Of a DNA stretch of 64,000 nt, positions 20,286 through 30,066 are shown piece by piece. The notes beneath the pieces are model-generated. The model had not been told where the DNA came from, made no database searches, and was given only the letters and a program-made list of their open reading frames with translations. The translations under genes and the position numbers were made by a program. The first letter of the stretch is position 1, and each line of letters opens with the position of its first letter. This stretch comes from Fictibacillus terranigra (GTDB lineage: Bacteria; Bacillota; Bacilli; Bacillales; Fictibacillaceae), in contig NZ_JAUHLN010000002.1 in the NCBI RefSeq assembly GCF_030412265.1, positions 496,001 through 560,000 of the forward strand, read 5' to 3'.

Positions 20286-20306
20286 CTCTCCACCTCAACT
20301 AAAAAC

Positions 20307-21584
20307 TTATTGATCAATTTTATCTAAAAAAAACTTATGGATATCATTCCATGTGACGACAAGCATCAGGAGCATCAAAAACGCGAATCCAATAAAATGG
20401 ACGATCCCTTCTTTCTGAGGGTCGATCGGTTTTCCTCTCAAGGCTTCAATTGCTAAGAACAGCAGTCTTCCTCCGTCAAGTGCCGGAAGTGGCAAGAGGT
20501 TAAAAATGGCCAGGTTGATGCTCAAGACAGCAGCCCATTGCAGCAGCATAGGAATGCCGCCCTCAGTTGCTTTATTCGTATATTCGTAAATTCCTACCGG
20601 GCCGGAAAGCTGATCGAACCCGTGTTTTCCTGTGATCAAGTCACCAAGGCCGATAAATATCATCTTCGTCATGAACCACGTTTGTTTTGCACCATAAGAA
20701 ACGGAACCCTGCAGAGAAAACTCGGTGGACGGATAAGCTCCGATAAACCCTTCTTTATTCCCTTTGTTATCCATGTCCCTTTCTCCTGGGGTCACTGACT
20801 TTTTAAGAATCTGTCCGTTTCTGTCAATTTCAAAGGTCATCTCTTCACCAGGGTTCTGCTGGATGAAGGACACCAGTTCTTCCCAGTTGCTCACTTTATC
20901 ACCGTTTACAGAAAGGATTTTGTCGCCTTTCTGGAGACCGGACTTAACGGCCGCCCCATCCGGAGCGAGATTTCCAAGTCTCGCCTCTTTTGTTGGGATA
21001 CCCTGAAACAATGAAAAGCTCATCAGCACGATGAAGGCAAGAAGCACGTTCATAAACGGACCGGCAAAGATCGCTAATGTACGCTGAATGAGCGTTTTAG
21101 AACCAAACTGCCTGTCGATTGGCGCGATCTGAATCTCCTGGTGGTCGGCGACATACAACGCCTTGGGATCGACTTTATAGCTGTGGCGTTCGCCTTCCTC
21201 ATTTTCAAATCCGCGGATCAACAGCTGCCGTTCCAGATCAGCACTCTCAACGGTGATCACTTTTTGGATCTCATATTTCTCTTTATGGTTAACGATAATT
21301 TTCTGAACATTGCCTTCACGGTTAAAAATCAAACCTACCCTGTAGCCGGGCTTCAGCTCAATCCCTTCCGGGTCTTCACCAGCCATCCTTACGAATCCCC
21401 CAAGGGGAAGCAGGCGTACCGTATAGGTTGTTTCATTCTTTTTAAACGCAAATATTTTAGGGCCGAACCCAATGGCAAACTCTCTGCAAAGAATGCCAGC
21501 TCTTTTGGCGAGAAGCAAATGGCCGAGCTCATGAAAGAACACAAGTGCACCCAATATAATAACGATGGCAATGACTGTATTCAT
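20307..21584 (-). CDS. rasP (rseP): Site-2 intramembrane metalloprotease RasP/RseP
   Basis: Zinc protease of the S2P family that makes the second cut in membrane anti-sigma factors and also clears signal peptides and FtsL. The 425-residue protein has FFHELGHLLLAKRAG (zinc motif HExxH near residues 18-22), several transmembrane segments, a PDZ domain (about 195-270, with VKSGLQKGDKILSVNG) and the second metal motif NLLPLPALDGGRLL. Located between dxr and proS as in B. subtilis. Confidence 0.96.
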   Translation of the reverse strand: MNTVIAIVIILGALVFFHELGHLLLAKRAGILCREFAIGFGPKIFAFKKNETTYTVRLLPLGGFVRMAGEDPEGIELKPGYRVGLIFNREGNVQKIIVNHKEKYEIQKVITVESADLERQLLIRGFENEEGERHSYKVDPKALYVADHQEIQIAPIDRQFGSKTLIQRTLAIFAGPFMNVLLAFIVLMSFSLFQGIPTKEARLGNLAPDGAAVKSGLQKGDKILSVNGDKVSNWEELVSFIQQNPGEEMTFEIDRNGQILKKSVTPGERDMDNKGNKEGFIGAYPSTEFSLQGSVSYGAKQTWFMTKMIFIGLGDLITGKHGFDQLSGPVGIYEYTNKATEGGIPMLLQWAAVLSINLAIFNLLPLPALDGGRLLFLAIEALRGKPIDPQKEGIVHFIGFAFLMLLMLVVTWNDIHKFFLDKIDQ

Positions 21585-21600
21585 AACCTTTTACCCACCT

Positions 21601-22749
21601 TTAATTTAGTAGTGACTGAACAAACCGCCTTGTTGATCGATCGATCGCCTGTATCTCTTCCAGAGTTGGCCGTTCAATGAATTCATGCTGTTCCATTGCC
21701 TTTTCGATATATTCCTCAATCGTTAAGAATGAAATCTTCCGTTCAAGGAAAAGCTGGACGGCTTCTTCATTCGCAGCGTTCATGGCTGCAGGCATCGTTC
21801 CGCCCTTCTCTCCAGCTATGTACGCAAGCTTCAGGCAGCGGAACCTCCCCTCATCCATCTTTTCAAAATGAAGTTTGCCGAGTTCCCATAAGTTTAACCT
21901 TTTGGATGACGGCAGTTCAAGTCTCTCGGGATACGTAAGCGCATATTGGATCGGAACCCTCATGTCAGGTCTTCCAAGGTGAGCCAGTGTGCTGCCGTCC
22001 TTGTACTCTACCATAGAGTGTATGATGCTTTCTTTATGCAAGATGACGTCTATTTTGGAATATGGCATATTAAACAGCCAATGTGCTTCTATGACCTCGA
22101 GCCCTTTATTCATCATCGTAGCCGAATCGATGGTTATCTTCGAACCCATCGACCAGTTGGGATGTTTCAGGGCCTGATCCACTGTTACGTCCGCCAGCTG
22201 GCTTCTCGTATAGTCACGGAAACTTCCGCCGGACGCCGTCAAAATCAGGCGGTCGATCCGGTTAGGATCTTCTCCATTCAGGCATTGAAAGATCGCTGAA
22301 TGTTCACTGTCTACCGGAAGAAGCCGAACCCCAGACTTTTCAGCGAGATCCATCACGATATGTCCTGCTGTTACGAGCGTTTCTTTATTTGCAATCGCAA
22401 TGTCTTTACCCGCTTTGATGGCATGAATGGTAGGAAGAAGCCCCACACTCCCCATCACGGCACTGACGACGATGTCGGATTCATGATCGGCAGCCGCCTG
22501 GATCAGTCCTTCTTCTCCGAAAACGACACGGAATCCGCCTCCAAGCTGTACACGAAGGCGGTCTGCATCCTCCTTATTTTGGACAGCGATCACTTCGGGT
22601 TTAAACTTATGGATGATTTCGAGCCCTTTTTCCATATTCTTGCCAAAGGAAATAGCTGTTAATCGGAACTGTTCAGGGTGCTGTTCGATCACGTCAAGAG
22701 TCTGTACGCCGATCGACCCTGTGGCACCCAACAAACTAATTTTTTTCAT
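21601..22749 (-). CDS. dxr (ispC): 1-deoxy-D-xylulose 5-phosphate reductoisomerase
   Basis: Second enzyme of the MEP isoprenoid pathway; converts DXP to MEP with NADPH. The 382-residue protein has the NADPH-binding [16 protein letters not shown] near residues 5-20, the active-site [11 protein letters not shown] and metal-ligand region, the [10 protein letters not shown] and [17 protein letters not shown] motifs, and a helical C-terminal domain. It is cotranscribed with uppS and cdsA, which use isoprenoid and lipid carriers downstream of this step. Confidence 0.97.
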   Translation of the reverse strand: MKKISLLGATGSIGVQTLDVIEQHPEQFRLTAISFGKNMEKGLEIIHKFKPEVIAVQNKEDADRLRVQLGGGFRVVFGEEGLIQAAADHESDIVVSAVMGSVGLLPTIHAIKAGKDIAIANKETLVTAGHIVMDLAEKSGVRLLPVDSEHSAIFQCLNGEDPNRIDRLILTASGGSFRDYTRSQLADVTVDQALKHPNWSMGSKITIDSATMMNKGLEVIEAHWLFNMPYSKIDVILHKESIIHSMVEYKDGSTLAHLGRPDMRVPIQYALTYPERLELPSSKRLNLWELGKLHFEKMDEGRFRCLKLAYIAGEKGGTMPAAMNAANEEAVQLFLERKISFLTIEEYIEKAMEQHEFIERPTLEEIQAIDRSTRRFVQSLLN

Positions 22750-22772
22750 AGAGTACTCCTTGTCCTTTTCTC

Positions 22773-23567
22773 TTAAGCAAGCAAGTGCAGAATATGCAGG
22801 AGGGGAAGAACGAACAGCCAGCTGTCCGTTCGGTCTAAAATTCCGCCATGCCCCGGAAGCAGATTGCCGGAGTCCTTCACCCCATAATGCCGTTTAAATG
22901 CAGACTGTGCCAGATCCCCGATCTGACCGAAAATACCTGCAATTACTGCCATTAGCACGACGACGGAGAGCGTAAACGGAATAAAGTTAAACACATAGCA
23001 CAACAAGCCCACAGCAATACTGGTGATAATTCCGCCGACAGCCCCCTCAACGGTCTTATTTGGGCTGATCACAGGCCATAGCTTTGTTTTTCCGATGGAT
23101 TTACCAGTAAAATATGCTCCTGAATCAGCTCCCCAGATCATGAATAAAATGAAGAACAAAATCTGCAAGCCGTGATCCAACAGCCTTGTCTCAAGGATAT
23201 AGTGGAATCCATATCCGACATATAAAGAAGAAAGAATGACGAATCCAGCATCATCAAACGTAAATCTGTTCTTCGTTATTACCGTTACCACGAGGATCAG
23301 CAGCAAGCCGAGAACAATCGGTTCTGCACCTGAGAAATTTGAAAGATACGTGTCTTTCCAATTACCCGGGATAACGGTCGCTAGTGTCAGCAGCAAGCCG
23401 ATCATCCCTTCAGCGGACAAGATCGTTATCTTTTTCATTCTGAGCAATTCGTACAGACCAATCACTGCCAAGGCGATGATAACGAGAGTAAAGGGCCAAT
23501 TGCCATAGACAGTTACTCCTATAAATAGAAGTGCGGCAATCACACCCGTGATGATACGTTGCTTCAT
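22773..23567 (-). CDS. cdsA: Phosphatidate cytidylyltransferase
   Basis: Integral membrane enzyme that makes CDP-diacylglycerol from phosphatidic acid and CTP, the branch point to all phospholipids. The 264-residue protein has about seven to eight hydrophobic segments and the family features [31 protein letters not shown] and the C-terminal signature [28 protein letters not shown], conserved lysines and aspartates included. Preceded by uppS (15 bp) and followed by dxr. Confidence 0.97.
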   Translation of the reverse strand: MKQRIITGVIAALLFIGVTVYGNWPFTLVIIALAVIGLYELLRMKKITILSAEGMIGLLLTLATVIPGNWKDTYLSNFSGAEPIVLGLLLILVVTVITKNRFTFDDAGFVILSSLYVGYGFHYILETRLLDHGLQILFFILFMIWGADSGAYFTGKSIGKTKLWPVISPNKTVEGAVGGIITSIAVGLLCYVFNFIPFTLSVVVLMAVIAGIFGQIGDLAQSAFKRHYGVKDSGNLLPGHGGILDRTDSWLFVLPLLHILHLLA

Positions 23568-23582
23568 AAATCCTCCTTCTTA

Positions 23583-24341
23583 TTATACACCGCCATACCG
23601 CCGACCGCGATTTTGATAGTCGAAAATGGCTTTTTTTAAATGTTCTTCCGTAAAATCCGGCCAGTTGATGTCGGTAAACCAAAACTCACTGTAAGCGAGC
23701 TGCCAGAGCATAAAATTACTGAGGCGCACCTCGCCGCTTGTTCTGATCAACAAGTCAGGATCGGGCAGGTTAGCACTCATCAAGTACTGGCCGATCAGCT
23801 CTTCGCTGATATCCTCTTTCTTTACAGCCCCTTTGCCGATGTCATCAATAATCTGAGCAAGTGCGGTTGTAATTTCGTTCCTGCTTCCGTAGTTCAAGGC
23901 AAAATTCAAAACAAGACCCGTATTGTGCTTCGTTGCTTCTATCGCCTCGTCCACAGCCTGAATGGTATGTATCGGCAATACTTCTTTTTGACCCATTATT
24001 GCAACACGGACATTCTGTTCAATCAGTTCAGGTAAAAAGCTGTTCAAGAACTCTCCGGGAAGCTTCATCAGAAAGTCCACTTCATCCCTCGGACGCTTCC
24101 AGTTCTCAGTAGAAAAAGCGTAAAGTGTAAGCACCTTAACTCCAAGCGCATTGGCTTGCTTGACCACTCTTTTAACAACCTTCATTCCTTCATGATGTCC
24201 GGCAATCCTTGGGAGACCGCGCCTTTTTGCCCAGCGTCCGTTGCCGTCCATTATGATTGCGACATGAGCGGGAATGGAATCTTCTTTTATCGTCAACGCT
24301 GATTTTTCTTCTTTTTTCCAGAATGTAATTCTGTCAAGCAT
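23583..24341 (-). CDS. uppS: Undecaprenyl pyrophosphate synthase (cis-prenyltransferase)
   Basis: Condenses isopentenyl diphosphate onto farnesyl diphosphate to form the C55 carrier for peptidoglycan and teichoic acids. The 252-residue protein has the catalytic motif IMDGNGRWAKRRGLPRIAGHHEG (Asp near residue 33), LTLYAFSTENWKRP, and the C-terminal DLLIRTSGEVRLSNFMLWQLAYSE segment with substrate-binding arginines. First gene of the uppS-cdsA-dxr-rasP-proS run after the frr terminator. Confidence 0.98.
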   Translation of the reverse strand: MLDRITFWKKEEKSALTIKEDSIPAHVAIIMDGNGRWAKRRGLPRIAGHHEGMKVVKRVVKQANALGVKVLTLYAFSTENWKRPRDEVDFLMKLPGEFLNSFLPELIEQNVRVAIMGQKEVLPIHTIQAVDEAIEATKHNTGLVLNFALNYGSRNEITTALAQIIDDIGKGAVKKEDISEELIGQYLMSANLPDPDLLIRTSGEVRLSNFMLWQLAYSEFWFTDINWPDFTEEHLKKAIFDYQNRGRRYGGV

Positions 24342-24371
24342 GGCAGAGCCCCCATTTAATCCAGACTTAAC

Positions 24372-24400
24372 AAAAAAACCCCCTGTATAAAGAGGGCTTT
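24372..24400 (-). terminator. Probable terminator of frr
   Basis: On the minus strand AAGCCCTC pairs with GGGGGTTT (one G-T and one T-G pair) and is followed by a seven-T run. It lies 28 bp past the frr stop. The stem is imperfect, so some readthrough to uppS is possible. Confidence 0.7.
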
Positions 24401-24427
24401 TCTTATTTTATTTTACATGGAAATCAA

Positions 24428-24985
24428 TTATACTTCCATGATTTCTTTCTCTTTATTTACAGCGACAGAATCTACTTCGCTAATGTATTTGTCTGTAAGC
24501 TTCTGTACGTCATCACTATAGCGGCGAAGTTCATCTTCTGTGATCTCACCGTCTTTTTCTGATTTTTTCAGATCGTCGTTGGCATCACGGCGGACGTTTC
24601 GAAGAGCTACTTTTGCTTCCTCGCCGTATTTTTTAACAAGCTTAACAAGCTCTTTTCGTCGTTCTTCCGTCAAAGGCGGAATGGCAATCCTGATGACTTG
24701 GCCGTCATTGGAAGTCGTAAGGCCAAGATCAGATTTTTGAATCGCTTTTTCAACATCGTTCAACGCGGACTTGTCATAAGGCTGAATGACCAATAAACGA
24801 GCCTCGGGCACAGAAATTCCCGCTAACTGGTTAATCGGAGTCTGTGCTCCGTAATAGTCAACTTGGATGCGGTCCAATAGCGCAGGGTTAGCACGGCCGG
24901 CACGTATGGTTGAAAGTTCACGCTGAAAAGATGAAATACCTTTTTTCATTCGTTCTTCTGCGTTTGTCAAAATTTCCTTTGCCAT
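24428..24985 (-). CDS. frr: Ribosome recycling factor
   Basis: Releases ribosomes from mRNA after termination with EF-G. The 185-residue protein has the three-helix-bundle tRNA-mimic fold: [22 protein letters not shown], the [30 protein letters not shown] segment and the [17 protein letters not shown] helix. The ATG at 24985 overlaps the pyrH stop by one base (TGATG). A TTG one codon upstream is a less likely start. Confidence 0.98.
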   Translation of the reverse strand: MAKEILTNAEERMKKGISSFQRELSTIRAGRANPALLDRIQVDYYGAQTPINQLAGISVPEARLLVIQPYDKSALNDVEKAIQKSDLGLTTSNDGQVIRIAIPPLTEERRKELVKLVKKYGEEAKVALRNVRRDANDDLKKSEKDGEITEDELRRYSDDVQKLTDKYISEVDSVAVNKEKEIMEV

Positions 24986-25710
24986 CAATTATTCCCCCTA
25001 ATCGTTGTTCCGATTTCTTCACCTATTACTACACGCTTAATGTTGCCCTCTTCCATGATGGAAAACACGATAAGCGGTATATCATTGTCCATGCAAAGAG
25101 ATGAAGCTGTGGTATCCATTACAGCAAGTCCTTCTTTAAGAAGATCAAGATAGGATAAAGTATTGTATTTTACAGCTGTTTCGTCGATCGTCGGGTCTGC
25201 TGAATATACGCCATCCACATTGTTCTTAGCCATGAGGATGACTTCAGCTTCAATTTCCGCAGCGCGCAAGGCAGCTGTCGTATCCGTTGAAAAATAAGGA
25301 TTCCCAGTTCCTGCTGCAAAAATGACAACACGTTTCTTTTCAAGGTGACGAATAGCTTTTCTGCGAATATACGGTTCAGCGACCTGACGCATTTCGATTG
25401 ATGTCTGTACTCTTGTCTGAACGCCGATGTTCTCCAGACTGTCCTGCAACGCCAGGGAGTTCATGACGGTCGCAAGCATTCCCATGTAATCGGCGGAAGC
25501 ACGGTCCATACCCATCTCGCTTCCGGCTTTGCCTCTCCACAGATTTCCGCCGCCAACGACTACAGCCACTTCGACGCCAAGCTCCACAATGTCTTTGACT
25601 TGATGGGCTATGGATTGAATAACAGCCGGATCAATTCCGCTGCCTTTTCCGCCGGCAAGTGCTTCTCCGCTTAGTTTTAGGACTACTCGTTTGTATTTTG
25701 AAGTACTCAT
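24985..25710 (-). CDS. pyrH: UMP kinase
   Basis: Hexameric uridylate kinase, UMP to UDP, regulated by GTP and UTP. The 241-residue protein has the amino-acid-kinase fold with [31 protein letters not shown], and [23 protein letters not shown]. The start at 25710 (MSTSKYKRV) has GGAGGGA upstream; the longer open frame crosses the tsf terminator and is not coding. Translationally coupled to frr. Confidence 0.97.
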   Translation of the reverse strand: MSTSKYKRVVLKLSGEALAGGKGSGIDPAVIQSIAHQVKDIVELGVEVAVVVGGGNLWRGKAGSEMGMDRASADYMGMLATVMNSLALQDSLENIGVQTRVQTSIEMRQVAEPYIRRKAIRHLEKKRVVIFAAGTGNPYFSTDTTAALRAAEIEAEVILMAKNNVDGVYSADPTIDETAVKYNTLSYLDLLKEGLAVMDTTASSLCMDNDIPLIVFSIMEEGNIKRVVIGEEIGTTIRGNN

Positions 25711-25759
25711 AATTCCCTCCGTAACCATCACCTTATAATGTCTTGCTTCTTCTATTCTG

Positions 25760-25786
25760 AAAAAAAGGGAACACATTGTGCTCCCT
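25760..25786 (-). terminator. Rho-independent terminator of tsf
   Basis: On the minus strand AGGGAGCAC/GTGTTCCCT (nine pairs, one G-T) with a 3-base loop is followed by eight T. It lies 20 bp past the tsf stop and separates rpsB-tsf from pyrH-frr. Confidence 0.85.
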
Positions 25787-25806
25787 CATTCTGCTTTTTT
25801 ACTGCC

Positions 25807-26691
25807 TTACTTTTTAACTTGAGACATTACTTCTTCAGCAAAGTTATCTTCGCGTTTTTCCATACCTTCTCCAACTTCGTAACGAACGAACGCTTTTACA
25901 GTTCCGCCTTTAGAAGCTACATATTTACCAACTTTTTGATCCGGGTCTTTAACAAAAGACTGGTCGTTCAAGCAGATCTCTTCGAAGAATTTACCAAGGC
26001 GTCCTTCAACCATTTTAGCAACGATGTTCTCAGGTTTGCCTTCGTTTAACGCTTGTTGGGTGAGAACTTCACGCTCGCGTGCTACTTCTTCTTCACTTAC
26101 TGCATCACGTGAGATGTAGCGAGGGTTGACTGCTGCAACGTGCATTGCCACGTCTTTCGCCACAGCTTCGTCAGTTGTTCCTTCCACTACAGAAAGAACA
26201 CCAATGCGGCCGCCCATGTGAAGGTATGCACCAAACGCTGCATTATCGCCTTTTTCAATGATCTGGAAACGGCGAAGGGAGATTTTTTCTCCGATTTTAG
26301 CGATTGCGTTGTTAAGATAGTCATTAACAGAGATGCCTTCGCTCTTGATCTCAGAAGAGAGGGCCTCTTCCACAGAAGAAACGTTGGCTTCTAGAAGATG
26401 TTTAGCAAGGACATTGATTAGAGCAGTAAAGTTTTCGTTTTTTGCAACAAAGTCAGTTTCAGAGTTAACTTCAAGAATTACCGCTTTGCTACCGTCTACA
26501 ACAACAGAAGTCAAGCCTTCTGCAGCGATGCGGTCAGCTTTTTTAGCGGCTTTCGCGATTCCTTTTTCACGTAGGAAGTCAATCGCTTTTTCCATGTCAC
26601 CATTTGTTTCTGTTAGAGCTTTTTTGCAATCCATCATACCTGCGCCTGTTTTTTCACGCAGTTCTTTTACCATTTGAGCTGTTACTGCCAT
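25807..26691 (-). CDS. tsf: Elongation factor Ts
   Basis: Nucleotide exchange factor for EF-Tu. The 294-residue protein has the UBA-like N-terminal domain ([21 protein letters not shown]), the exchange-core motif [11 protein letters not shown], and two subdomains of the core. Start at 26691 with AAAGGAGG upstream; the frame extends 16 codons further without a ribosome site. Downstream partner of rpsB. Confidence 0.98.
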   Translation of the reverse strand: MAVTAQMVKELREKTGAGMMDCKKALTETNGDMEKAIDFLREKGIAKAAKKADRIAAEGLTSVVVDGSKAVILEVNSETDFVAKNENFTALINVLAKHLLEANVSSVEEALSSEIKSEGISVNDYLNNAIAKIGEKISLRRFQIIEKGDNAAFGAYLHMGGRIGVLSVVEGTTDEAVAKDVAMHVAAVNPRYISRDAVSEEEVAREREVLTQQALNEGKPENIVAKMVEGRLGKFFEEICLNDQSFVKDPDQKVGKYVASKGGTVKAFVRYEVGEGMEKREDNFAEEVMSQVKK

Positions 26692-26740
26692 AATGTAATT
26701 CCTCCTTTGGTTTATGTAAAACATGGTTGACTTTAGCATT

Positions 26741-26784
26741 AAAAAAGGGCGAGAAAGGGTATATCCCCTCCATCACCCTTCTCT
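26741..26784 (-). terminator. Intercistronic hairpin with T-run between rpsB and tsf
   Basis: On the minus strand GAGAAGGGT pairs with ACCCTTTCTC (one bulge) around a loop, followed after CGCCC by six T. It looks like a partial terminator that would lower tsf relative to rpsB, since no separate tsf promoter is evident. Confidence 0.5.
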
Positions 26785-26793
26785 TTATATTGC

Positions 26794-27519
26794 TTATGCA
26801 GATGTTTCTTCGTCGTTTTGAGCTTCTTGCTCTTCTCCGCCTTGGTTGGCTTCGATAATAGCATCAGCCATTTTTCCAGTAAGAAGTTTTACTGCACGAA
26901 TCGCATCATCGTTACCAGGAATTACGTGATCTACTTCGTCAGGATCACAGTTCGTATCCACAATAGCGATAATAGGAATGTTCAGTTTGCGAGCTTCTGC
27001 TACAGCAATACGCTCTTTGCGCGGATCTACGATGAATAGCGCATCTGGAAGGCTGTTCATTTCTTTAATTCCGCCCAAGAACTTTTCAAGACGCTCCATT
27101 TCCTTTTTAAGAAGGATAACTTCTTTCTTAGGGAGAACATCAAAAGTTCCGTCTTCTTGCATTCTTTCAAGCTCTTTCAAACGGTTGATACGCTTACGGA
27201 TCGTACCGAAGTTCGTTAAAGTTCCACCTAACCAGCGTTGGTTGATGAAGTACATGCCAGAACGAGCTGCTTCTTCTTTAACAGAATCCTGAGCTTGTTT
27301 TTTAGTACCAACGAAAAGAATTTTACCGCCGTTTGCAGCGATGTCTTTCATTACGTTGTAGCACTCTTCAACCTTTTTCACTGTTTTTTGAAGATCGATG
27401 ATGTAAATGCCGTTACGTTCAGTGAAGATGTAACGAGACATTTTTGGATTCCAGCGTCGAGTTTGATGTCCAAAGTGTACGCCGGCTTCCAATAGTTGTT
27501 TCATTGAAATGACTGCCAT
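26794..27519 (-). CDS. rpsB: 30S ribosomal protein S2
   Basis: Late-assembling 30S protein, needed to hold S1 and the Shine-Dalgarno helix region. The 241-residue protein shows the conserved [39 protein letters not shown] and [17 protein letters not shown] segments, with an acidic tail. ATG start with AGGAGG upstream, first gene of rpsB-tsf. A leader of about 110 nt precedes it. Confidence 0.98.
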   Translation of the reverse strand: MAVISMKQLLEAGVHFGHQTRRWNPKMSRYIFTERNGIYIIDLQKTVKKVEECYNVMKDIAANGGKILFVGTKKQAQDSVKEEAARSGMYFINQRWLGGTLTNFGTIRKRINRLKELERMQEDGTFDVLPKKEVILLKKEMERLEKFLGGIKEMNSLPDALFIVDPRKERIAVAEARKLNIPIIAIVDTNCDPDEVDHVIPGNDDAIRAVKLLTGKMADAIIEANQGGEEQEAQNDEETSA

Positions 27520-27630
27520 GATGGCACCTCCTGATGGTTTTGTTTTCCTCCGCCTGCTTCGCCTTTAGCCAAAACTGCAAAGTTTGCAGCACCAATGGAT
27601 AAATCCGCAGACGTGTGTGATTAACACCGA
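27520..27630 (-). promoter_or_regulatory. Structured leader of rpsB
   Basis: About 110 nt between the likely promoter and the rpsB ATG. It contains a small perfect hairpin CTGCAA-ACT-TTGCAG (minus strand, around 27572-27586) and GC-rich segments near the ribosome site. By position it could be an S2 autoregulatory leader; I know of no exact motif that proves it. Confidence 0.35.
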
Positions 27631-27635
27631 AAGTA

Positions 27636-27665
27636 ACTATACCATACTTCGGCATAGAGTAGCAA
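27636..27665 (-). promoter_or_regulatory. Candidate sigma-A promoter of rpsB-tsf
   Basis: On the minus strand TTGCTA (27660-27665), an 18-base spacer ending TGG, then TATAGT (27636-27641), so the -10 is of the extended TGn type. It lies about 30 bp downstream of the swrB stop, so rpsB need not depend on fla/che readthrough. Confidence 0.6.
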
Positions 27666-27694
27666 GAAGAAATATTTTTGCTGTCAAACATTCC

Positions 27695-28123
27695 TTATTT
27701 TTCCCTGTTTAACTTCAGGATCAGTTCAATCTCACCTTTTCCTCTGTCCAGTTTCTTTGCAATCTCTTCTGCATTATAGCCACTTTCGGCATATTTTAAA
27801 ACATCCTGATGAAAAATGGCATTCTGTGTTTCTTCAGTGTCGGAAGTGCGATCGCCACTCTCTTTTTCCTGTGTATGATTTTCAGCTGCGGGCTCTACTT
27901 TTACAGGGCCTGCACCGTAGTTTTCTTTGATCAGGTTCATGATCTCATCATTCTGGTCTTTCATCTCACTGGCATAAGCAAGGAGCAGATCTTCCAGCTC
28001 TCTTTTTAGCTGTTCATCTTGAAGAACAGTACCTCCGCCGCTCTGTTTCTGCCATAACACGGCAAGTAAATAGAAACATAATAAGTTCAGCATGAAGCTG
28101 ACGACAATTAGAAAATATAGCAT
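27695..28123 (-). CDS. swrB: Swarming motility protein SwrB
   Basis: Single-pass membrane protein that in B. subtilis promotes flagellar type III secretion switch activation by acting on the basal body. The 142-residue protein has an N-terminal transmembrane helix (YFLIVVSFMLNLLCFYLLAVL), a coiled-coil-like charged region, and a helix-turn-helix-like C-terminus (YAESGYNAEEIAKKLDRGKGEIELIL). Assigned by this architecture plus its place after sigD, the last gene of the fla/che operon. Sequence is otherwise poorly conserved. Confidence 0.85.
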   Translation of the reverse strand: MLYFLIVVSFMLNLLCFYLLAVLWQKQSGGGTVLQDEQLKRELEDLLLAYASEMKDQNDEIMNLIKENYGAGPVKVEPAAENHTQEKESGDRTSDTEETQNAIFHQDVLKYAESGYNAEEIAKKLDRGKGEIELILKLNREK

Positions 28124-28150
28124 GAGACCCCCGCAATCTGATGATGCATT

Positions 28151-28918
28151 TTATAAATATCGTTTTAGTACTTGTCTGAGGCGGAACAGTGCCTTGGAAT
28201 GAATCTGTGAGATCCGTGAGGTGGACAATCCAAGAACTTGTCCGATCTCAGTGAATGTCAGTTCTTCAAAATAGAACAAGCTGACCACAAGCTGTTCTTT
28301 TTCGTTCAATTCCGTGATCACTTCTGCCAATTCTTTATGCAGCTCCGACTGGACGATCTCAGACTCTGGAGAGAGCCCCTTTTTGTCTTCTATTGTATAT
28401 CCGATCTTTTCTTTGCTCTCACTGTCCCGGTTATCTTCATCAATAGAGAGCACATTCGCAAAAAAACTTTCTGAGATAACAGAATTCACTTCTTCTTCAT
28501 GGATGCCAAGTTCATCTGCTACTTCAAGAGCGCTGACTGTCCTAAGGTTCTGCTGTTCGAGCTTTTCGATGGCTGTTTCGATCCGCTTTGTTTTTTCCCT
28601 CAGTGACCGGGGCAGCCAGTCTTCTTTTCTCAAGCCGTCAAGAATAGCTCCTCTGATTCGGAAGGATGCATACGTATCGAATTTCAGATCTCTCTCCGGC
28701 TCGAATTTTTCTAATGCATCAAACAAACCGAGCATGCCCAGGCTTTTTAACTCGTCGCGGTTCACGTTCTTCGGCAGCCCGACCGAGATCCGCTGCACAT
28801 GGTATTGCACAAGCGGCATATACGCTCTTAAAAGTGTATCTCCGGCTTCACTGTCCCGGTCTTCATGCCATTTTTTCCACGTTTCCTGCTCTTCTAAAAC
28901 AGAAGATGAAGATGTCAT
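28151..28918 (-). CDS. sigD: Flagellar sigma factor SigD (FliA family)
   Basis: Alternative sigma factor for flagellin, motility and autolysin genes, held by FlgM. The 255-residue protein lacks regions 1 and most spacer parts; region 2 contains YHVQRISVGLPKNVNRDELKSLGMLGLFDALEKFEPERDLKFDTYASFRIRGA in order, region 3 follows with SLREKTKRIE, and region 4 has an HTH (LTFTEIGQVLGLSTSRISQIHSKAL). Near the end of the fla/che operon, so its level depends on transcript reach, as in B. subtilis. Confidence 0.97.
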   Translation of the reverse strand: MTSSSSVLEEQETWKKWHEDRDSEAGDTLLRAYMPLVQYHVQRISVGLPKNVNRDELKSLGMLGLFDALEKFEPERDLKFDTYASFRIRGAILDGLRKEDWLPRSLREKTKRIETAIEKLEQQNLRTVSALEVADELGIHEEEVNSVISESFFANVLSIDEDNRDSESKEKIGYTIEDKKGLSPESEIVQSELHKELAEVITELNEKEQLVVSLFYFEELTFTEIGQVLGLSTSRISQIHSKALFRLRQVLKRYL

Positions 28919-28943
28919 GCCTACTCCCCCTGAATTTTTCTTT

Positions 28944-29432
28944 TTATATGATGTATTCTTTTTGGTGTACGGTTTTAATCAGCAACTCAAAAGTATCTGT
29001 GTTAAACTCAATCGTTCTCCCTTTATCTCCGCCCGTATCTTCCGCGACAAGCGGTATCCGAAAATCGGCCAGGCCGCTCTTTACTGCTTCAACATTCCTT
29101 GGGCCGATCCGCATCGTTTCCTGCCCAGAAGAAAATTGAAACATCTGTGCGCCACCCGCTATTTTTGCTTTCATTCGAATCTTCTTTACACCCTGCATCT
29201 CCAAATTCTTAACCATTGCTTTTACGGCTGTGTCTGCAAACTTGGCTTCATTAAGCAATGCCGTTCTTGACATTGACGAATCAGGCAGCATGATGTGGGC
29301 CATACCTGCGAGTCTCGTCATCGGGTCAAACAGGATAATGCCGACACAGGAACCGAGTCCCGTCGTCCGTATCGATGAGGCCGGGCCGCAATAGGAGATC
29401 TCTGCTATTCCAACTCTGATCGCTTCACTCAT
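28944..29432 (-). CDS. cheD: Chemoreceptor glutamine deamidase CheD
   Basis: Deamidates receptor glutamines and binds CheC to raise its CheY-P phosphatase activity. The 162-residue protein keeps the catalytic pair Cys29 in TTGLGSCVGI and His46 in GMAHIMLP, and a Thr-rich active-site region with GGAQMFQF. The start at 29432 overlaps the cheC end by 8 bp; upstream codons in the frame lie inside cheC. Confidence 0.95.
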   Translation of the reverse strand: MSEAIRVGIAEISYCGPASSIRTTGLGSCVGIILFDPMTRLAGMAHIMLPDSSMSRTALLNEAKFADTAVKAMVKNLEMQGVKKIRMKAKIAGGAQMFQFSSGQETMRIGPRNVEAVKSGLADFRIPLVAEDTGGDKGRTIEFNTDTFELLIKTVHQKEYII

Positions 29433-30066
29433 GCAAAGGTACCCCAAGCGCGCCGAAGATTTTTTCAAATGAATCAGGATCGGGAAGAAGGAAAAAATAT
29501 CCGTGTATACTGTCGGAGTGCAGGTTTTCCGGTTCAGTTAATGAAGTGTTAATAATAATCGCATAATCACTTGACCTCGATATCTCTATCAGTCCGTAGC
29601 CGAGGATTGCCCCGGCCATGTCAATGCTCAGTGCAGGGACCGATGGCTGTATGTTCAATCCTGTCAAATCTGAGAGGGCTGACAAATATGATCCAGAAAG
29701 GATGTTTCCTGCCTCCTGCAGAGCAGATAGGGTAACCTCAGAGTACACACCTTCAGCCGGATCATAAGGCTCCCCTGCGATCATCCGGCTGACCAGCTTT
29801 TTTGATTGACCTAAAGGCAGCATAAAAAACATTGTTCCAGGAGCTTCACCCTGCATCCTCAAGTAGACGGATGCCACTACAGTTTCAGTTCCTCCAAGCA
29901 ACTCAGTCATTTCCTGCAGGGAGACGATATTCACTGAGGGAACTTTCATGTCGACGGTTTTTCCGAGATGCTCTGAGAGAGCGGTAGCCGCATGGCCTGC
30001 GCCTATGTTTCCGACCTCTCTCAGCACATCCAGATGAAATGCCGTCAATTGGGTATATCCGGCCAT
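29425..30066 (-). CDS. cheC: CheY-P phosphatase CheC
   Basis: Dephosphorylates CheY-P and exchanges between CheD and CheY for adaptation. The 213-residue protein has two CheC/CheX-type phosphatase motifs, E-x2-N in REVGNIGAGHAATAL and QEAGNILSGSYLSALSD, in two pseudo-symmetric halves. ATG start overlaps the cheW stop by one base (TAATG). The C-terminal 35 residues extend beyond the minimal fold, as in B. subtilis CheC. Confidence 0.96.
   Translation of the reverse strand: MAGYTQLTAFHLDVLREVGNIGAGHAATALSEHLGKTVDMKVPSVNIVSLQEMTELLGGTETVVASVYLRMQGEAPGTMFFMLPLGQSKKLVSRMIAGEPYDPAEGVYSEVTLSALQEAGNILSGSYLSALSDLTGLNIQPSVPALSIDMAGAILGYGLIEISRSSDYAIIINTSLTEPENLHSDSIHGYFFLLPDPDSFEKIFGALGVPLHE

Noticed and set aside
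20286-20306. T-box leader for proS
   Set aside because: The gap is only 21 bp; no T-box sequence is present upstream.
28314-29270. 318-codon open frame on the plus strand over sigD and cheD
   Set aside because: Low-complexity Ser/Arg/Phe-rich translation typical of the reverse strand of real genes; sigD and cheD are unmistakable on the minus strand.
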